Positions 58,601-64,000 of a stretch of 64,000 nt of DNA are shown here, in pieces; positions within the stretch are counted from its first letter, which is position 1; the number at the start of each line of letters is the position of its first letter. The stretch is from assembly GCF_001577835.2 (NCBI RefSeq), contig NC_029519.1:30380539-30444538 (forward strand), written 5' to 3'. The stretch is from Coturnix japonica. Taxonomy: Eukaryota > Chordata > Aves > Galliformes > Phasianidae. A model generated the notes under the pieces. The model was not told the origin of the DNA. It saw only the letters and a program-made list of their open reading frames with translations, and did not search any database. The translations under genes and the position numbers were made by a program.

Positions 58601-61600
58601 GCTAGTTGTCATGTTTTAGCCAGAAACTATGAAATTAATGATAAGGTTTCCTGGGAAAACACTTCTGTGAGCGTTTGAGGAAAGCAGATCTGAGCTTAAA
58701 GTGTCCTCACAGTCAAATGGGTGAGAACTGATTTGGCCTTCCACCAAGGAAAAGTAGAGACTCTTCGCTGACAAGACCTGAAAGGAAAGGCAAGTGCTGA
58801 ATAGAGTTTAATGTTGGAGCAAATAGCTGCAAGGAGCCCAGAGCTGAGCTCTGTGGTGTGACAAAAGATTCCAGGAGATGGAAACAGTAGGACACCTGGA
58901 TATGCTTTTTTTTTTTTTTAATGATATATTACGTTTTCTTAATCTTTCTATTAGAATCAGTCTCAGGAAGTGACGAGTACCTGGAAAATGAATTAATATT
59001 TTGGAGGTCTCTCCAGCATTACGCTACCAGTGAAGTGGAGGAAATCGATACTAAGTATATTTAGGAGTACATTATGCTGAGTTATACTGACCTCATTAAA
59101 CATTCCATTGATAAATGGCTACAATACAATGGGTAATGGGACAAAGTTTGAGCGCATGGCTGCTGAAGCTTCTTTTCACAGCAAAAGCATGAAGTTGCTT
59201 CTTTAGAACAGAGCTGGGTGAAGCTTATGTGGCATTCTGAAGAGGGTTATCCAGAAGGTCAGTTGCTGTCAGAGGAAGAAAATGGAATAAACTAATTGAA
59301 ATCTGAGTGCACCAGGAACTTAGTAAATGTCAGGCTTCTCAAGCAGCCTTCAGAAATGTGCTAAAATGGCCCTGGTCACACAGCAGAATGCTGGAAGGGA
59401 AAGTCAGTGAAAGGCTTTCTGAGATTCATCTGACTTATGCTTCATACTGAAGAAATGTCTGGCTTCGAGTGATGCCGGAGGATGCTGGACTCTGCTGCCT
59501 GCAAGCGTTACAACTTTCTGCAGAACTGCAAGCTGCCTTGCAGTTCGAGGAACTGGAGCTGCCTAGCAGTTCCAGAGGGCAACATCCTATGGCTCAGAGA
59601 AACGCAGTGACTGTTTAAAAGAGGGAAATGAGAGGTGTAAAGGACTGGTAACACTAAGAGATCTAAATTAAATGAAAATGGTTATTTAGGTTATTTGACT
59701 CTAGTATTTATTCACTTAAAGCTGTCCTGACTGGATGGGGATGATTGTCAGAAATAGGACATGACTACTGATACTGGCATGTAATGGTTCCAAGTAAAAC
59801 ATTCCAGAGGAATCTAGGCTTACAGTAGAAATACTGGTGGGTTAAAATTCTAGAAAGAAGAAACTTCAGAGAAAATGTCTTGATTCATTTTGAGTGAGTA
59901 AACTACAAGCCAGAGGAAGATCTGTTAAATCTAGTGTCACCACTGGCTTGTTTTACTCCAGTTAATTAGGCATATGCTGCTTTTACATTAGCTTTCACAA
60001 AATTTATGGTTTTCAGTAATTTTTTTTAATTGTTGTTTTAAGTGACACTTGAAGTTGAGACATCTGAAAAAGCCAGTTTGCCTGCCTGGAATAGTATTTA
60101 CCCCAGCAGAACAAGGAAGTGGTAATCTGTAAACTAAGGGGTAGCCACAAATACCTGTGGGACAGTCAGCCTGCAGTGTCTTGTGTAATCTTACTGAGGA
60201 AAATTTAATCCCTTAGGGTAGGGAACTCAAAGTTGTCTGTTTGCCATGAGATTTCTTGGTTTGTTAGGTCAGATTGACTTGACAAGGCTCTGTACTTCCT
60301 GGATTAATTATGATTTGAAAAACTTTGCACTGTGATGTTCTAATAATCTATCTGATTCAACCTATTTGAAAGGCACATATGTGACAATAAAATGAATACT
60401 CCAAGGCTCGTTTCTTTAGGAAGTGAGAATAAGAGTGTAAAATCTCCTAATGTCTGTGCATCTCCTAACAACCTTTAAATCCATTGGTTATTTTAAACCA
60501 AAGCTGATGAAGGAGATCAGTCTTTAAGATGCATCTTAAAGATGACATCTATGAGCTTCGTGAAAATGCAATCCATTTTGCCTAACTGCCTGCCTATCAG
60601 AGCTCTTGTTGAGGAAAATGCGATAGCGTTGGTTCAATTCTCATTAGTTGTTAGGTAGTCTGTAGGTGGCAGCATGGTATGAACGGCCTGATTATTTCTG
60701 TCAGATTATTGTTTTTGTAGACACAGGAGATCCCAGTTGTTAGTTTTAAAGCTATAGGGAATCACTCTTCTAATTCTGCTGCTGATCTTTTAAATCAATT
60801 GCACTTGAGGCACTAGAAAAAGAAACCACGAATGTGATTAATATTTGTAATGAAGCAGTTGACACCTAGTAACCCATTCACTTCAATACTGCTTGCTAAA
60901 AATACTTAAAAACTTAAAGGTAAAAGTGAAAATCAATTTTGAATACATACATTTAGATACTGGTTTCCACGTCAGAATAAACTCATTAGTATTGATTGAT
61001 CTATTCCCTTCCAAAGAAGTAATCAAATGGTAACATTGTTAAAGACAATGAACTACTTAGCATGATACTAAGTGTCAAAAGGCCAGATCTTCTCTTGAGA
61101 GTGGAGAATCACTTTTGTGGTTATGCTGGGGCTGATAATATGAGAAAGGCAGGAGGGAATTGTTCCAAAAGGAAGTGAGGTTTTGCTGGATCTGTAAGTC
61201 AGAGGAGCCTGCAGCCAAGCTGATCCAGCAGCTTTGCTTTAATAGGATGTGCAGAAAGGATGGGGAGAGTCTGGTCTATTTCAGTATTGTGCAGTAAAGA
61301 AAACTGAGACCAGCTGAACTAAAGCTTTTAACATATTCCTGACTTTTGTTAAGTTTTTAAAAATAAAAATGTTGTGATTTTTCCCCCCAAATATTAGAAT
61401 TAATAATATGGTTAATTCCTAATAATCACAGTTATCCAGCTTTACGGTTCAGTTATTCACCAATATTCAGCTTGAAACAAACTTTAATGTTAAAATATAT
61501 ATTGACCATCAACTAAAAGGTGATGAATACATAGGTAGCCAATATTAGAAGACAAGCAGTAGTTGAAAAATGTACTTTCCTTGGTAGCGGTGCTTTCTGA

Positions 61601-62989
61601 AAATTTAGCTCTTGAATCCTGGAAACTTTTGACTCTGACAGTTAGAGTAACTTGGGATCTCTCTATGAGTACTTGTTTGGTCCTCCTGATAATAGAGATC
61701 ATGCTTGTCAGTATGTGTCCTTTGCAGATGGTTCTGTTTGCTTACAGCTTGTCTCATGTTTTCTGTTAATCAGTTTGTGTTGGGGATAGAAAAATAAATA
61801 ATGCCTTATTCCTTAAATCTTTGCAGATAGGATTTTACTAGAACAGTAGAGTAAACAGCTTCTCAACTTGCATACCGTGGCTTCTAAAGCTGGTTAAGCT
61901 GCTCTCCTACTTCTAACCTGTTTTGCCTTGAGCTGTATAAAATCTACTGATGCCAGAAAGGTTTATTTTTTTTATGGGGGCAGACTGGAAGCAGTTCTGT
62001 TAAAGCAAACAACAACAACAAAAAAAACCTTTTGAATGGATGAGGAAAAAAATGAATCATCATTTGTTTTGTAACTTCTTAAGGTGTTTCATGGCAACTG
62101 TATTTCAAGCTGATCTGCAATTTTCTTCATACCATTTTTGACATGTAAAGCAGTTTTTTTCTGACACATTTATCAAGGTTTCATGTTTGTGGAACTCTTT
62201 GGGCTCTGTTTTAGCAGTATATGCTGTTGTGTTTCTGAAGAAATGTCTCTGACAAACCAACAGAGGCTTACAGTTCCCTTCTTTAAGAAGTCAACCTGAT
62301 GGAAGAAATTTCTATACATATTCTGGTGCTCCTCTCTGCTCCAGTATTGGAGGTCTTGTTTCTGAGCCCATCTGTGAAGCTTTCTGAGCAACAAGCCAGA
62401 CTAAAACACTTTATGTATTGCATCATTTGTAATGTATCTGATCATTTAAAAAGAATAAAAAACATAAAGCAGTGACTGCAAGACTTTTTAAAAACTGCAA
62501 GTGCCTTTTGAAATATGCAAAGGAGCTGCTTTTGTGGACTGTTACTCACCAGCCTCTCATTTCTATGGTCAAACTTCTAAATTTTAGGCTGTAACATTCC
62601 AGGGCAATGCATAAAACATAGAAATGAAGCTTTCCACGTGCCTACATCTCTGTTCTCGTAGCAGCTTACTCTGCAGTTCAGGATTGCTTGTCAGTCTCAT
62701 GCTGTTGCTCCAAGCATCAAGATTTATGTGGCCAAAGAACTGGTCTGAGTAGGCACAATCTGTGCAGGCTGCACAAAGGGTTGTTATAAAGTTTAGTTTC
62801 TCCTTTGCCTTTGTGATCTGCATCTAGCACCAAAACCTGGCCAGAAGCAAGAGTCTGTCTAACATGCCGTAGAAAACTTTTAAAACTTTTTCTGTTTAAA
62901 ACACAATTTAAAAATAAGTAGAGCATCCCCTTTCTTGTGGTGTCCTCACTCTGGTTTCCTTAACCATTAATCTGTTCTTCTTCCTTTAG
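55691..62989. other. intergenic DNA (or putative intron)
   Basis: No known family recognised. A tandem hairpin lies at 59523-59572. Minus-strand frames at 62173-62394, 62584-62823 and 62717-62926 are protein-like in composition but unidentified. Confidence 0.5.
59523..59572. repeat. tandem hairpin repeat
   Basis: GAACTGCAAG (59523-59532) and CTTGCAGTTC (59537-59546) form a perfect 10-bp stem with a CTGC loop. Directly after, a related unit has GAACTG (59550-59555) and CAGTTC (59567-59572) around a similar core (AGCTGCCT). The two hairpins look like diverged tandem copies with a period of about 27 bases. Confidence 0.85.
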
Positions 62990-63044
62990 TATTGATAAAG
63001 ATTTTAGGATGTGCATGGAAACAGCAGCAATGGAAAATCAGGTG
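62990..63044 (+). other. exon-like block (putative gene, exon B)
   Basis: The acceptor TCTGTTCTTCTTCCTTTAG ends at 62989 and the donor GTAAGA starts at 63045. After one base that completes a codon with a 2-base-phase upstream exon, 18 open codons read IDKDFRMCMETAAMENQV and end on a codon boundary. The phase fits the exon-like block at 48952-49022. An alternative donor (CAG/GTGGTA) three bases earlier keeps the same frame. Confidence 0.3.
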
Positions 63045-63215
63045 GTAAGATCTTGGGCAAAGGAAGGTTTTAAGACTTCATGACTGCCCAAGTTCCTTAA
63101 CTACTGGGTAAAAAGATATTTCTCCTGATATTGCTTTGCAAAGATAATTCCTTTATTGGAAGGAAAACTCAAATCATGTGTTTTGTTTTATAATGCTGTT
63201 TATTTTTTTCCTTAG

Positions 63216-63335
63216 GTTTGGCAAGGGAATAAAGACAAACACAAAACCACTTCTTATGATTGACTTAACTTGTGTACTTTTACTTTCGGACATGTAGCCT
63301 GACCAAAAAAATAAAAATTAAAAAAAATTAGCTTT
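63216..63335 (+). other. exon-like block with stop and poly(A) signals (putative gene, last exon)
   Basis: The acceptor TATTTTTTTCCTTAG ends at 63215. In the frame carried over from 62990-63044 it reads VWQGNKDKHKTTSYD and stops at TGA 63261-63263. AATAAA motifs lie at 63228-63233 and 63310-63315; the second is well placed to end a short 3' UTR. The product from the ATG at 48991 would be 44 residues, hydrophilic, with no membrane segment. Confidence 0.28.
63310..63315 (+). terminator. candidate poly(A) signal of the putative small gene
   Basis: AATAAA 47 bases after the TGA of the exon-like block at 63216, within A-rich sequence, so it may be coincidental. Confidence 0.25.
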
Positions 63336-64000
63336 ATCAGTGAATACTCAATAATTCAGAATAAGGCCCTTCATAACAGTTTTAGGCTTATAAACTGGTA
63401 ACCCACAGCAGCTATCACTGCATTAGATGGAAGCGATTTGCACAAGCATTTCTAATGATCAAACTATTTAAGGTCTAACTATGGGTACACATTATGAAGC
63501 CTCCAAACCAGGAAAGGCTACAGGTCTCTTGAAAGTGGAGATTTATGTCTGTATTTCGGTAACTAAATGTAGACTTAGGCACTGGTTGAATTGCCTTTTG
63601 AATTTACTTTTGAAATATGTCTTTCCTAAAGCTAGCAGCAGTGCTGCCACAGGAGGTAATGCTTCTGTCAACAACTTAAGCAACACAGCATAGGGAATTT
63701 TGTACGTAAAATACCAAGAGAACCTAGCTAAAGAAAACAAGAAAAAAAAAAAACAACCCAGCAACCTGGGGTGTTCTGTTCACATGTATGAGTAAGGAAA
63801 TGGTTTTGGTCTATTTGAAAATGAGTATGTCAAAAATTAAGTCCTACTTTGCCACCACATTGTCACAGTCTGAACTACATCTTCAGAGCTGACTAAGCAG
63901 AGAAAGCACTGCTGCTCATTGCAGTACTAATGCCGCATAACTTGATAAGAGAAAATGTGTGAATTCTCACTACTTTTGCCGATGCTTTGTTTTTTTTCCT
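63336..64000. other. window end, no gene recognised
   Basis: AT-rich with an A run near 63741-63753. The open frames at 63481-63693 (+) and 63543-63764 (-) overlap and resemble nothing known. Confidence 0.6.

Noticed and set aside
1-64000. CRISPR arrays, bacterial operons, intact virus-like elements
   Set aside because: No regularly spaced repeats, no ribosome-binding-site-led gene strings and no capsid, polymerase or envelope frames; the DNA is vertebrate.

Overview
The window looks like a piece of a bird genome, most likely a galliform such as chicken. Two vertebrate host genes can be read exon by exon. All recognisable interspersed repeats are CR1 LINE pieces, plus one mariner element whose ends match the chicken mariner (Galluhop) family as I remember it. 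There are no Alu, L1 or B1-type mammalian repeats. In mammals LARP1B and PGRMC2 are also neighbours (human 4q28), so the gene pair itself is conserved synteny.

Layout. Bases 1-3222 hold the last three coding exons of LARP1B on the + strand (third DM15 repeat and C-terminal tail), followed by its 3' UTR. PGRMC2 lies tail-to-tail on the - strand: coding exons at 20107-20440, 11442-11597 and 10628-10725, a probable 3' UTR of up to 3.8 kb reaching about 6857, and a CpG-island promoter around 20.4-21.1 kb. A minus-strand CR1 (5743-6105) lies between the two gene tails. PGRMC2 intron 1 holds a longer CR1 piece (18131-18902) with the ORF2 C-terminus still readable.

From about 21.1 kb to the end the window is AT-rich and gene-poor. 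It holds a deleted mariner copy (21826-22234), six further CR1 3'-end pieces, simple repeats and no recognisable conserved protein. The best new lead there is a set of plus-strand exon-like blocks with canonical splice signals (48952-49022, 62990-63044, 63216 to about 63335). They are in phase for a 44-residue ORF that starts at an ATG in a strong Kozak context. About 2.4 kb upstream, at 46388-46650, is an LTR-like block with a TATA-like box and a splice donor. Without transcript data this remains a hypothesis for an unannotated lncRNA or micropeptide gene.

The two genes are not functionally linked in any obvious way. LARP1B is a cytoplasmic RNA-binding protein of the 5'TOP/cap-binding LARP1 family. 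PGRMC2 is a membrane-anchored haem-binding cytochrome-b5-like (MAPR) protein. I see no bacterial-type system, CRISPR array or intact virus-like element.
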